The notes below the pieces were generated by a model. The model was not told where the DNA came from, ran no database searches, and saw only the letters and a list, made by a program, of their open reading frames with translations. From Epiperipatus broadwayi (Eukaryota; Onychophora; Udeonychophora; Euonychophora; Peripatidae), in the NCBI GenBank assembly GCA_028023455.1, contig JAQFVV010000184.1:746001-810000 (forward strand): DNA of 64,000 nt. The letters are read 5' to 3'. Position 1 is the first letter of the stretch, and each line of letters starts with the position of its first letter. The position numbers and the translations under genes are program-made. Shown here one piece after another: positions 35,799 through 48,784 of the stretch.

Positions 35799-36306
35799 AG
35801 TTGTATTTTGATATTAGACTATTTCCACCATCTAGTATGTGTATTGAATGTCTTTAGAAAAATTTAACTTTATTTAAATATTTTAAATATATTCAACTGT
35901 TAGTAATAACATATCAAACAGGTTAGTATATGCACAACATTTCTAGAGGTTTTGTTCTCCCCTTTTCTTCAGGTGTTGCTGGCCTGTCCAGCAACAGTAC
36001 TTGCATTGGATTGAACCTGGACCCTTATATTCTTGAATATTGGTTAGAGCATTGCCTTAAAATTCAATACTCAAGAATCTAAGGGTCCAGGTTCAAATCC
36101 CATACTAGTACTGTCACTGGTCAGGCCAGAAACACCTGAAGAAGAGGAGAGAATAATACCTCTTGAAAAGTTCATATACTAACCTGTTTGATGTGCTATT
36201 ACTAACAGTTTAATATATTTGGAATATTAAAATAAAGTTAAATTTTTCTAAAGACATTAAATACACATATTAGATGATGGAAATAGTCCAATATAAAAAT
36301 ACAATC
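35799..36306. mobile_element. Fold-back element built from a tRNA-related SINE-like repeat
   Basis: Two arms (35799-36042 and 36065-36306) are reverse complements over about 240 bp with a loop of only 22 bp. The right arm has aggttcaaatccc near 36090-36102, which fits the Pol III B-box consensus, and ggttagagcattgcc in the loop and left-arm edge resembles a tRNA A-box/D-arm. The left arm carries the same B-box in reverse. The flanking part tcactggtcaggcc-gaa is like the body of the 60455 repeat. It was probably formed by head-to-head joining of two SINE copies. Confidence 0.7.
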
Positions 36307-36615
36307 CTAATATTTTATTTGTTTTAAGTTCCAATAAAAAAAAACTCCAGGCACCAAATCTTTTCAACAGAGAAAGTTTACTGAGAATATTAATGAAATA
36401 ACAATCATCATCATTGCCAATTATTACCATGAAATCTGCATTTTTCTCTAGTGGTTCATATGTTATCTCAAAATTATGGATGATTGATAAACTAGCATAT
36501 GTGTGTTGAATTTATAATGCTTGAATGAAGTTACAAAATAAACAAATTGATTGATAAACAATAATTAAGCAATTTATTAACAAAACATAGATAAGTTGGT
36601 TCCATCTACATATTA
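36307..36615. other. Non-coding DNA
   Basis: No recognisable features. Confidence 0.5.
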
Positions 36616-36812
36616 GTGATTTCCAAATGCAAATATAAAATGAAATGTGTCACAACAGTTAATATGTTTTCATTTTTAAGTCTATACTTGTGATTCCAAA
36701 TACAGATATAAAATGAAACGTATACTGTAACAGTTAATATGTTTTCAGTTTTAAGTCTACACTAGTGTTTCCAACTGCAAATATAAATTATAACATATTA
36801 CAACAATTATGC
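36616..36812 (+). repeat. 75-bp tandem repeat, about 2.6 copies
   Basis: Units start at 36616, 36690 and 36765 with gtg-tttccaa-tgcaaatataaaatgaaa and share cagttaatatgttttca-tttt-aagtcta. The divergence is moderate. Confidence 0.85.
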
Positions 36813-37386
36813 AATTTTTTTAGTATAATAATGTGAATATATTATTGGTCAAAGTATATAAAGTCCTAAATCAGTGTTGTTATATGTCATTTTTTTATGT
36901 AGTTACCATCACATCATAAATTCACTTGATGAGTATATTTCTTCTCTCACATGCTGGAGATTTGAATTGTAATTACAGCAATGTGCACCATATATAGCAA
37001 GTGTAATATCAATAAGAAATTTAACAGCATAGCACATTTTCTTTTCTTTACTGGCATCTTACAAGCTGTAGCAATCTAGATCAACAGATTTCAACATTAT
37101 TTAGAGGGTTGAATTGCATACTCAGGGTCTTCTGATTGATGTGCTATGTTTTTGCCTAGCTTTGCATGGCAAACTGTCCACTACTGGAGTAAAACATTCT
37201 TATAGCTATTATGACTATGAATTTTGATAAAACTATGAATATGAAAACTACTTTATTACAGTCCAAAACTTTCTGTCCTAGGCATTACAATTTTAATTAG
37301 CGTCACATTTCTCCTCATTTATTTCAAAACGTTAACATGGATTTTAAGTTACACTTGCAATCAGAGTAGACTTCTCATGGAAAATC
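36813..37386. other. AT-rich non-coding DNA
   Basis: Nothing recognisable in either strand. Confidence 0.5.
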
Positions 37387-37594
37387 AACACCAGAATGAA
37401 TGACTGCATACTGAGTGAATTTTGAATGATCCTTTTTTATAACTCTCTATTATCTTTCTATTCCCTATGTACATCATTTGCCATCAATCGAACACCAGAA
37501 TGAATGACTGCATACTGAGTGAATTTTGAATGACTCTTTTTTATAACTCTCTGTTATCTTTCTATTCCCTATGTACATCATTTATTGTACATCA
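37387..37594 (+). repeat. 104-bp tandem duplication
   Basis: Copy 1 starts at 37387 and copy 2 at 37491. Both begin aacaccagaatgaatgactg and differ by only a few bases, such as gatcctttttt versus gactctttttt. It is a recent local duplication in non-coding DNA. Confidence 0.93.
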
Positions 37595-39379
37595 ATAATG
37601 TAGATCATTCACACGTATGTTTTCATCACCTGTCAGCATTTGAAACGTCTAAAATCCCAGACACCAGAGTAAAAATATTCCAATGTTCATATGTGGGGGG
37701 AAACAAGCTTATATACAATATTATATTATTTTATATAGAAAGAAATAGCTGTTTGTTGTCCTCTCTTTATCTATCTCCATTCTAATGCAGGAAGATATAA
37801 AATTCTTCTCTGACTTTATTTTATTTCTAATTTATCAAACATCATTAATTTATAATTTTTGATCTTAAATTTGAATTCACCTTTCAATTTACAATAAGAA
37901 TTGACAAGACTTTGTTTATAAATCGATTCAGAACAGGTAATATCAAAAAGATCTCCAAAATGCCTTAAAAATTATGAACTAACTATTTTAAGCTTGATTC
38001 GTAAATTGAGTCACGATCAAAATTATCTTTCTCATTTTTCTCTTCTTTTACAATCTCATTCATTACTTTTTTTTTACTCTCATATTACAAAGTATATATT
38101 ACGCATAAATTGCCTTTACATATATACAATACGATTAAAACTTACATTAGTATATATATTAATCTCGGGCAATTTCTTTACTGTATATATGTGCGTGCAC
38201 ACACACGTTGTTGTTCAAATCTTTTATTAATTATCTCATACAGTGTTTCATCCTGACTAAAATGTGGGCTGCATTCGGGTTGATATGGTTACTATAAATC
38301 TATTATTAATTTCTCACATCATGTGATATACTCAAGTGACAAACTGAGCACAACATTTTCAGTCAATTTGCTCAAACTGAATTTTACTTTATTCAACAAT
38401 CCAGATTCTTTAGAACTTAAGTCTGCCATTCACCAATGCACTAAATTTATACAAAGCAGCCCCTCCAATCAAATTGTTCTTGCTTATGAAGTCATATGGC
38501 ATTTAACACTAAACTGATAGACTGACCTTTTATTGAGGATCATTAACTCTCAAGTCTATCATGCTATCACTGTGCTAATCTAGATAGACAGTCTTAATCA
38601 TATGTTGATAATTTCCAATTCATTAGTCAGAGTATTGTTTCCTAAAATTATGATGGGTATTGATGATTGAGATTTTTCCAGTTTGAGAAAGAAACTTCAC
38701 TAATAACTAACTTAATTATGGCATAGTTTCCATAAAAGATTAAATATAAAATTTTTATAATCTCTTTTTTCCCCTCACAGGAATAGCACCAGAAATTTCT
38801 GTTCATCAACAAATAGTTGACCATAACCAAATGTTTACATTGAAAATATATATAAATAAAAATTCTAATTTCATTTTAAATTCATTTACATATAAGCTAT
38901 GTTATCTGTTCTAAGGGATATTTGGTGATGAATAACAGTTACAGAGTTGCAATCAATATAATCACACCATAACATTTTCAGTGCCAGTTTTTTTTTAAAA
39001 ACCTTCTCATATACTTAATGTAAAAATAGCTTATGAAATATGTGTTATGCTTGTTACCTAGGATTCAATCCTAGCTAGAATAAATCTTGGCACTTTCTTT
39101 AAATTAGAATTTTTCTTTCAGATAATCTGGTCATAACCAATCTAAATAGCCATATAGTAGTCATTAAAATGAGATATCTAATTATTATTAGCTTCATAGT
39201 TATACAGTGATAGTTTTAAGGTCATCTGAGTTGGGCAGATGAGTGTTAATGCACTAATTGTTAAAATAAAATAAATTATAATATAAGGATGCTTTACCAC
39301 TATTAGAGGATCAGTCATAATTTTTCATATACTCTATGATCTACTTTTACTTTTTTATATTACTAACATAATTTATTAT
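37595..39379. other. AT-rich non-coding DNA
   Basis: Several reading frames of 60-80 codons are present, the clearest at 38323-38517, but none has a recognisable domain or codon pattern. A tcaatcctagctag palindrome-like word near 39065 could be part of a worn SINE. Confidence 0.45.
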
Positions 39380-39559
39380 TATAAACTTGTTATAATCGAA
39401 TATTAAGAAAAGGTAATAGTTTATATTCAAAACTTTTATATTGCACTAAGCATGCTTTCAGCAGACCACTGTCAGAATTATAGTTTTGTTTTGTTTAGCA
39501 GTTGAAAATTATGCCTATATAGGTGCATAATTTATTATGTAAATGAGGAATTTAAATAT

Positions 39560-40935
39560 TCCCATTTTTTCAACAATGGAATGCATGAATCCTTTGCAAT
39601 TTCCCATGCCTCTTTGTATTTTCATTTTGTATTATTTCTTTCTGCACACACCATTCTCACATGAGTAGAACTGGAAATATGACCTGTGGTGAGCTTGTGA
39701 TCATGGAAGATCAAAGTATATTCCTTACTTTGTTTTGCTTTGTTGTATAAGTATTGAGCTGGGTGATCTTTGTAGATCTACACCCCTCCCCCCAATAACA
39801 TTCTATAATATGAAAAATTACAAAATGAGGCACTGCATGTAGCTTTGTAAACTACTTGAGGAGTGTGCTCCATGGTATTTTGTCTTTTGAATTATTTAAC
39901 AAGTTGTTTAGTGTCAGAGGTGATTTAAAGCTGACCCTATAAGTATCAGCACATATATTCCTTAGTTTTTTTTGTTATTTTAAGAATGTCAGGAAGACTT
40001 AACTATGCCTTTGGCACATTATCTATTATTTTATTTTTATTTAAATTATTGTAGAATTTGCAATTGTTCTTATTAGCATATTCCAATTATATCCGAGATT
40101 TGTGATATAAGCATCGATATTGTTCTTCTGATCAACCTCATACTTGTATAAATTCATATTTCTGTTACAAGAAACATTTCAAACCTGCAAGTTTATGTTC
40201 TAATGTGACTCTTAATTTTGGATGAATATCTTTTCTTGTATGAATAAATTATTCAAATTGAAATCATTCTTTTGACTGTTTTTTTTTTTTTTTGGATGCA
40301 TAAGTCTAAAAAAATTTATACCATAATTTTATCTTCCATTTCTAGGGTCCACTGTAGAAGTGATATATTTTCAAGCTCCAGGTGTATACTATGTGTTTCA
40401 GGTATGCATATAAAAAATGTCATCAGCATACCTCATGTAAATCTCATTAGCCAATGAATCTAAAAATTTGATGATGATAGTATTCTCAAATCTTGAGAGT
40501 GTGATACTGCAAATTACTCCACTTAGTCGAACCTCCATAGGCCATCCACATTCTATTTATAAAATTTTGAATTGGCTGATGCTACTATATCCTTATCAAT
40601 GCATCTATTATAAAATCCTTTTTACTTGAATTGAAGTTGATTTGCTGCAACATGTCCAGAATTGTATTAATGAAAAAATCTCAAGGTACTGAACCATAAA
40701 GTTCTTTAATATTCAATGATGATAAAATATGATTTTTATTCACATTTCTTTAATTTTATCAACTCATTCAAAGGAAGATTTCATTGCATAGTTACCAAAC
40801 AAATGTCCTCAGTTAACCAATCTGCTATTTTCTTTGCAGCCTTATAGTAGTATACCCCACTAAAATCTATTGAGTCTTAGAGGCTGACCGCCTTTGTGTA
40901 ATTTAATATTTGCAAACATGCATGGTTGTATAGCT
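39560..40935 (-). pseudogene. Penelope-like reverse transcriptase and endonuclease, decayed
   Basis: Reading the minus strand, KLHKGGQPLRL (40875-40907) matches the PLE finger motif K-HK-G-PLRP, and YYKAAKKIADWL in the next frame matches its YY-LAKWLA block. SSLNIKELYGSVP corresponds to motif A (SFDV-SLFTNVP). MRYADDIFYM has the catalytic YADD at 40419-40430. LQWTLEMEDK and FLDLCIQ match the post-catalytic FT-E-E and FLD blocks. EVDQKNNIDAYITNLGY matches the NGY block before the endonuclease. In the left arm QVVYKATCSASFCN and LIFHDHKLTTGHI match the GIY-YIG domain, with its cysteine-containing insert and the conserved TGH-type end. Frameshifts and stops separate nearly every block. Confidence 0.82.
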
Positions 40936-41049
40936 GATGATGGATACATTGCTAAATATTCCATGCATGTGTATGCTTTATTGCAGTATCTTCTCAAAAC
41001 TGCAGACAAATTTATCTTTGACATTCTTAAATTTTAAGTTTTTTATACA

Positions 41050-41625
41050 TTTTTAAAATAGCAAAAAAACTAAGGAATATATGTGCTGACACTTAAAGGA
41101 TCAACTTTAGATTATCTCCATCACTAAACAATTTGTTAAATAATTTGAAAGACAAAGTTATATGCAGTGCCCCATTTTGTAATTCTGTACATTATGGAAA
41201 GTCGCAGGCAAATAGATTAACAATTATTGCCCAGCATACCTACTTATACAACAGAGCAAAACAAAATAATATGATCTTCTTTAATCATGAACTACTATCT
41301 ATCATACTCCCAGTCCTACTAATGTAAGCACAATTTGTGCTGAAAGAGTTGATAAAAATGAAAATACAAAGAGATATGGATGATTGCAAAGGATTCAAAT
41401 GCAATCAACACAAAAGTTTCATGTATTTCATTGTTGAAACAATAGAATAATTAAATGCCTCATTTACATAATAAATTACATCCATATATAGGCATAATTT
41501 TTAATTGGTAAGCAAAACAGCACCATGATTGTAGAAATGATCTGCCAAAAGCATGCCTAATGCAATATAAAAGTTTTGAATATTAATTATTATCTTTTCT
41601 TAATACTCGATTATAATGAGTTTAT
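41050..41625 (+). pseudogene. Inverted partial copy of the Penelope endonuclease end
   Basis: The plus-strand frame 41133-41327 reads LKDKVICSAPFCNSVHYGKS and LYNRAKQNNMIFFNHELL, aligning with the left-arm endonuclease (ATCSASFCN, LYNKAKQSKEYTLIFHDHKL). It has no reverse transcriptase. It is the truncated partner of the head-to-head pair. A short open frame of 64 codons survives but lacks a full domain. Confidence 0.75.
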
Positions 41626-42919
41626 ATTTACAATAAATAAAGAAAAGAGAATTAAATATCATTTAGAATAACATAATTTATATACATTAAAATATGTGAA
41701 TAAGTTATATTTTAATATATATGAACAATAGCTCTTAACAATTACATTTTACAGAATGTATTCCTAAAAAATCTAATCAATAACTTTTCATTCATTCTGC
41801 ATTAAAATATATATATATCTTGTAAAAACAAGCAAACAAAAACTCTCCATTAAAAATACTAAAGTTAAACTTTTTCATTACATTTCTAAACTTTAACAAT
41901 TTCATTCAGCTTTAAGACTTTTCATTCTCTTGAGTGATAAATTACAACTCAAATTTGTCCAACTTGGAAGCCCCAAACAATGGTATTGCAGAAAACAAAT
42001 AAATAATCTAATAGTTTATTGCTCAGCATATCATTTAAAGTTGGAGCATCAGAAGTGATGGAGCTAAGTTGCAATCCATGTATTTTGAGTTATAAAATCT
42101 ATCACTGCATTAAACTGTGCAGAACATATTTATGCATTAATTTTCATGATTATTGTGGCATAATACTTTCATCTCATATATTAAGATAAAAGATTTTGTA
42201 TCCTTCATAGTGAATTAAAATAGAAATATTTGATTACCAGGAGATTATTCTGTTATTAAACTGTTTGCTATAATATGTCATTGGAATATATATTTACCAG
42301 AACATTGTGATAGCTGTATCTAGATTTAAACCTAGTATTTTTTTCCTCCCCAAAATAGACATTTTCTTAATAGATGTAATTTCTAATAAAGGTTATTGAA
42401 TACATTGACAAACACTGGTTTTATTATCTGAAAGATATACAATAAAATATTTTTGAGATTTAGATAGTAAAGATTGGTAACTAGGAAAAAATATATATGA
42501 AATATATAAAATATAATATCTTTATATTTATTAAATCTAGTATATTTTACAAAATTCTTTTTTATTTTTTGATTTTTGGGAATGAAAGATTTTAATCTAT
42601 AAGCATTAAATGCAAGATATTAAATTTTAAATTCAATTAAAGAATAACTTTAACTAAAAAGAAAAAAAAGAAGAAAAATGTAATGATTTTTTTTTGATTC
42701 CGTTGAAGTCTAGATCAGATAGATATAAAAGCTTCATTTCCATTTTTTTTTACTAGCTTGCTCAGGAGATCAGATTGGTGATACATGGGTCATTGTTAAA
42801 ACCATATTATTTTTAAATCATTAATGTATTTATCATAGAGAAAAAAGTATTTTAATATTTCCAATAAAGAAGCACTTATATTATAGGAATATAAAAAAAT
42901 AATATATATAAAAAACTCT
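41626..42919. other. AT-rich non-coding DNA
   Basis: No genes or repeats recognised. Confidence 0.5.
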
Positions 42920-43290
42920 TTTCAATAATGCTTTTGTGTAAATAGTTGACTAAAAATACAAAATAATCAACAAAGTAATCTATCTCTTGATTAATTTGTC
43001 ATTCTTGGAAAAGATCTTAAAAATCTAGACTTGTTATAAAGCAATTGGAAATTGCAGGAATATTGTCCTTTCATAAAAGCATTTGAGGCTCAAATAAATT
43101 ATAAAAATCAAAAAGGCCTCAAATGCTTTTATGAAATGACATCATTCCTGCAATTTCCAATTGTTTTTAACAAGTCTAGATTCTTAAAGTCTCTGATATT
43201 TTTCAAGAACAGCAAATTAAATCAAAAGTTGAATTACTTTGTTGATTACTTTGTTACTTTGTACTTTTTAGTCAGCTATTTGCATAAAAG
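42920..43290. mobile_element. Fold-back (hairpin) element, about 170-bp arms
   Basis: The left arm 42920-43089 and right arm 43115-43290 are reverse complements with some indels. Shared words include aatctagacttgtt, caattggaaattgcagga and cataaaagcatttgaggc. The loop is about 25 bp. The 104-codon frame that runs through it (43052-43366) is a by-product of the hairpin and has no domain. It is the type of structure left by a MITE or an inverted duplication. Confidence 0.85.
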
Positions 43291-46200
43291 TATTTTATTT
43301 TTATTTTTTTACATATTAGTTATTTTGGTCATTTTAAAAGTCCATTTACATAAAAGCATTATTTAAAACAAGTTTTTGTCATATATTATTTTTTTTACTT
43401 TTTAGTTATACTTATACATTATTTTTAAAAATGACTAAAACTACAAAAAAATCTGACAAAATTATAATTTAATAATAGGATGTGAAAATAAAAAATATGC
43501 CTTCTAAAATGTAAATATCATATGATCATTTACTATATAAAAATATTTAAATATTGGCTTTTTAATTAATTCTCTAATCTTTTTTACACATTTATTATTT
43601 TTTTCATAAAATATTTATAAATTACTAATTACATCAAAAGAATAATTCAGATTTTGGTAGAAAATATTTACTTTTAATTAATTAAGTATAAGTTAAATGA
43701 AAATATTTATAAAATTTTACTCTACAAATGTAGTATTTCCATTGGCTCAGTTTCTAAAGATTTTTCCTGGGAAACTTAAGTATATGAATTGGAGTTCTAA
43801 AGAGGAACAATTTTTTTTTCATCATTAAAAATTCAAAAATATGGACCTCCTAACAAAAACACAGGCAGGGCAGGGCAAGTTAATATAAAAGCATTTAAAA
43901 TTCACTATAATATGATAACCCTAATGATGAAGGACTATACTCTTTTTGAAGTGTCAGTTGTAGCCCAGTCTTACCCAGAGATAGAAACTGATTGCATTAT
44001 CCATTTATAATATGTGTGTGTAAAATCTTCCTGAAATGAGACTGTTTAAAAAAGAACCCACTACAGAAAAAACCCTTGAAATAAATGCTTTTTTACCCAA
44101 TTCATTGATGTAATAAGATCTAATGGCAAATATCTATTTATTTATTTTATTTGGAGTCAAATTATATAATGAAAAGAAAATTAAATTTAATAAGAGAAAT
44201 CTAAAATTCAAGAAGGTACAAGTAACCTATAGAAGAATAGTTTAAGATACGTCTATCAAAAAAAAAGATCCAATCATAACAACCAGATCCTATGCGTACA
44301 CAAAACTATTATATGTAAAACCATACATACATGTTGGTAAAAGGTTATAATTAGATGATGTCTATTTTTTTATTTCTATTTGGTGTTGGTGAAAGCATTT
44401 TTAAAAACTATTTACATCGGGGTTTTTTGTGTGTGTGTGTGTATTGTTAATTTTTTATACATTAATAGCACACACATGTATATTCTTGTTATAAGCAAGT
44501 ATATTATAAGTATAAATTTTTGCATATTTGTGTTAAATGATAAATAAAACAAAATTTATTAGTAATGAAGTAATTATGTAATTATTTGTCCATTGTTTTG
44601 TATAGAAAGGAAATGCTTATTTATTTATTTGATACTATAAATCCATTTACATTAAACTTTATTTATAAGTGTGTGTTTGCTTACATAATAATGGGAAGTA
44701 AAACTGCATTTATTAATAATTGTTTTTGTTGTTGTTGTTATTTATTCTATATGGTATTCAAAATATGACTAATTATACCATAGTATGTATTAAATTTAGT
44801 GTGTGTGATTTCTAACTATAAATTGCATGTACATAAATTAATAATCAGTGAGGTAACAGCTAACACTATGGCTAATAATGGATATTGGAAAAGTTAAATT
44901 TATCATATGATTATTGTAAAGCTATAATTTCCATTATATCTGGCACTCATTAATAATGAGACCATCATCACATCACCCATAGGCCAAATGTTAGACAGAT
45001 AATTTTGATAGTTATTTTTGGCCATTTAATTCATAGTGTTTTTGTGATACTATTATAATATATTAATAATGAAGATCTTTTGGTGTGTTGATAAAATATC
45101 TGCTTGTATGTCTATGATTTGGATTTGAATTCTACATGATTTTTTTTTCCAGGTTTCAATCAAGATTGGATTTATTTATTTTTTTGCAAGTAGCACTCTT
45201 TGCCAATTCAACAATACTAATTGATAAATAGTTGTCTAATTATTCTTAGTTAGCAAATAAATCAAGGATGAAAAACAAAACTTTTACTACCCAAAAAGTA
45301 GTTAAGACTGTTGTGTAATTCTTGCCTTGTATGATTTCTCTATGGGATATATGCTGTTGAAAAAATCTTTATCCAGCAATGGCCTATTTAAAGGCTGTTT
45401 AAATTTTTAATGTTGTAAAAGGGTTTCTTCATTTTATAATGCATGTAGTTGTAAACAAAGCAGTCAGTCTAATATACCACTACAATAACCAACTTTATTA
45501 TTTGGTTGCAGCCTATTATTATATTTAGATATATCAATATTGGCTTTATGAAAAAGAAAAAAAATCTACATATATGTGCATAAATAACAATATTTGTTTT
45601 TAACAGCCAATTTAGATCTGTTTCACAGAAAAAATAATATTGAATTAATTGACCTAATTTTTAAAAAAATATTATACAACTTTCCAATATAATGTTTTTC
45701 TGAAAATGTGTACAGTATAACAGTTTTTTTATCAATGCACATGTAATAAATAGAATCTTGTTCTGAGATGAAATTATGTATGGCATATGTAAACTCAATT
45801 AAGTATCTTTTTCAGATTAACAGATATAATGTTATCTACTATTTTAAAAATACACATTTATTGGATTAATGTGTGAAGTAAAAAAATAAGATTTAAAAAA
45901 AAAAAAATTTATGGTGAAGATAAACATAATTTTTGCAGAAGTGTCTTTTTTTATATAGTTAGATTCGATTTATATTATAAAGATTATTCCAAAAATATTT
46001 TAACAAGATGCAATATTAATTCTTTTCACTGGGAGAATAGGGCTAATAACAGAATACAATAGAGAAGTTAAATTAAGCAAAGTATTGAAATCTTTCAGAC
46101 AAGAAAGTTTGCTGATGAAAAAGTTAAAGTATAATATTGCAAATTGTCAAGAAAAAAAAATCTTTAAAACAAACATATTTTGCATAATCATTGCAAAATT

Positions 46201-48059
46201 CATCTTTAACTTTTTGATTCTCAGTGTTTTGTTGTTTCTTTTTCCTAGAATTAAATGGTTTTGTTCATTTTCAAATAATAAAAAGTAGTTCTGTAATGCT
46301 TAATTCTGATATAACTTATAAAAGTTAATATGTTTCGTAAAGACTATATTAACTAAACAATGAAAATCATATATGTCCAACTGCATCATCTGCTAATAAG
46401 TTGTTTTATTTGATATCTTGCTCTGCTATCTTTTAAGTTTAGTATATATATTTTTTAATTTCAAAACCTTCACTAATTATAAATAACTCTCCATTGTATT
46501 CTATTCTGTTATATTTTAACAGTAAAAGCAATCAATATTGCACCTTTTAAAAATGTCTTTAAAATACTTTTTATCATATGATTGAGGTTGCTTCTTCTAT
46601 AAAAATCATACTTAAGTTTACCATCAAATATTTTTTTTTTTTTATAAAATCTGTTTTTAATCATTGACTTTATATTCCTAGTTCAAAAAAATATAACTTT
46701 ACTACAATTTATTCTAAAGAATCACATTTCCCAAGTATTATAATATTTATATGTCACTTGTGTATTAATAAATTTGGCAAAATCTTATATATGTTAAATA
46801 TTAGATAAAGGTAATTTTTTTTATATTCATAGAGACAATTTGTGAGCAGTGATTATTCGATAAATACTATCTTCTTTAAGCAATATTCATATTTTGGGAA
46901 ATGGTCAATGAATTTTGCAGATAACTTATAAATGATGTCATTAAAATATATTATTCTTTAGTTAATATTATATTTACAAATAATAATTATTAATATTAAT
47001 TTTTGTTAAAGATCTAGGATTTGAAATAGCTTGGGTAGCATATGGAGAATAAAATGTACACTATATTAATAATAATAAAACAGAATCTGTTTACATTGTA
47101 ATCTAACGCACATTAATTATTCAGTACTTATATAGACTGATTCTAAAATTGGGATAAATAGATCAGAATAATCAAATGTGTGTTTACATAAATAGTTTTA
47201 TGACTAATATATACATTTTCCACGTCCACACATTTTTGTATCATAGAATTTTAAGTTAAAATTAATCTTTTAAAAACAGATTTGTCAAATCTTTTATTTG
47301 AGTGTTGTAGGAGTTATATTATCTCTGTTAAAGATAATATCATAAAAATTTGCAAAAAAAAAAAAAATGTTTTACCACACCGCTATTACCTAGTATTGTT
47401 TTATGATCTTTTGATAAATTTTTTTTTTTCATTTCATATGATCCTTTTAATTAAATTTCTTAATTTTTTTTTTTTTTAGTTTCAAATTGTTCAGAATACT
47501 GTAATCCCAATCAAAAAAGAAAATCGAGATACATTCTGTAAAAAAAAAAAAAAATCATAGTAGAGTCAACTTTAATGCCTATAATTTGATTGATAACCAT
47601 GTTACAGATCCTAATGTTCCCAATGTAATCAAAACGTATATATATAAAATATTCAAATTTGAATTTTTCTTTTCAAGTATATAATTATAATACAAAAGAT
47701 AAATAAAATGTATATATGTATGTGATCTAAAATACAAAAGCAAAATGACATATTTACAAATATAAAGGTAATAACTAAATTCCTTTCTTCTGAATGAAAA
47801 TTTTTAGTTTCATGATAACAACTAATATTTCAGTATACTTCCCTGGACATCTTGAGAATTAATTATTAATTTAGTTAATGAATAACAATTAATTTTAAAC
47901 ATTGCCAATGATGTTTGGCTGAAACAATAATTGTTATAATAAGAAAAAAGTTTTCTATTCAAAAGAAAAGACAATACAATAATTTATCTTTATCATGTAG
48001 GATTTTTATAAATAATTTTTTTTTACAAATAAGGATGATTATGTGTATATATTGTGATG
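43291..48059. other. AT-rich non-coding DNA, 4.8 kb
   Basis: The longest stretch without a recognisable element. It contains poly-A and poly-T runs (for example 46630-46645, 47348-47363 and 47460-47480), a (GT)n run at about 44428-44442 and several 60-67-codon frames of chance composition. A weak tRNA-like sequence at about 45080-45145, with ggatttgaattct as a possible B-box, may be a SINE scrap. Confidence 0.5.
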
Positions 48060-48670
48060 GTATTGCACCTGGGTGATGGGAAATCATCATCAAACCCAAG
48101 TCAATTTCAAAATATACAATTTACTATCAATATTTAATATAAAATATAAAATAACGAGCAAGTTCACAGCATTAAAATAAGCATAAGTATAACTCATTCA
48201 TCATTATAAATGATCAATAATAAAATAAATCAATAGTCAATCTTGTGACTGGATTTAAAATGGGTCTCCTGTAGACCAGGCTAACTATTTAGCCTTTGTC
48301 AGCTTGGGCAATTATTTAACTATAACTTGAATACACAAACTAAGTGCTCATCCATCAGAATATATAATAATCAAAACAATAATGCTGGCCTGCTACAACA
48401 TGCTGATCATCATCAATGCTCCGGCTACTTAGCAACATTAATGTATTGGCCAACAATAAACTTCATTTCTAATAGAGACTAAACAAAATAAAATGAAGTG
48501 CATGAACTTTAAAAAAATATACTCTTCCCATTAACCAGGATAATAATCAATGATCATCATCATCAAATAGATGCTTATACACTAATATACATCCCTTTCA
48601 TATAATAAACCATTGTGCATGAATCTAGCTCAGAGGACACAAGCTCTATAACTGCTATTGTAAACAAGAG
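48060..48670 (-). repeat. Unnamed dispersed repeat, copy 2
   Basis: Reverse-strand partner of 12905-13570. It keeps the order of blocks: the cacctgggtgatggg end at 48065, gtagaccaggctaacta near 48270, gcctttgtcagcttggg near 48292, aagtgctcatccatca near 48340, the catgctgatcatcatcaatg region near 48400, and tgcatgaatctagctcagaggacacaagctct near 48615. No coding capacity was seen. Confidence 0.7.
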
Positions 48671-48784
48671 ATAATACAATATATAACATTATAAGCTATC
48701 TACAATTAATTTCACTGGAATACTTTTAACAATTGAATATAAGTTCATTAATGACAATAAAAAAATAACACTTAGGTCTACAGA

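Larger units (their letters stand above)
39380..41625 (-). mobile_element. Penelope-like element with inverted partial copy
   Basis: The minus strand carries a broken Penelope-like polyprotein: reverse transcriptase in the centre (about 40935 to 40060) and a GIY-YIG-type endonuclease at the C-terminal side (left arm, about 39990 to 39560). The outer segments 39380-39995 and about 41050-41625 are inverted copies of each other, both ending near ttataatcgartattaag. The right arm therefore holds a second, 5'-truncated copy of the endonuclease end on the plus strand. Head-to-head partial copies are known for Penelope elements. All frames are broken, and the arms differ by many substitutions, so the insertion is old. 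Confidence 0.82.

Noticed and set aside
36029-36105. Functional tRNA gene
   Set aside because: D-arm and B-box-like words are present, but acceptor and anticodon stems do not pair and the sequence lies in a fold-back repeat, so it is SINE-like, not a tRNA gene.
38323-38517. 64-codon plus-strand frame with mixed composition
   Set aside because: Looks slightly more protein-like than neighbours but has no recognisable domain, no flanking splice or poly-A evidence, and is within chance expectation for this length.
43052-43366. 104-codon plus-strand gene
   Set aside because: The frame runs through both arms of a hairpin and reads I/F/L/K-rich chance sequence. No family is recognisable.
45080-45145. 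tRNA-like sequence
   Set aside because: Only a loose B-box resemblance. No stems could be formed and no related copy was firmly identified.
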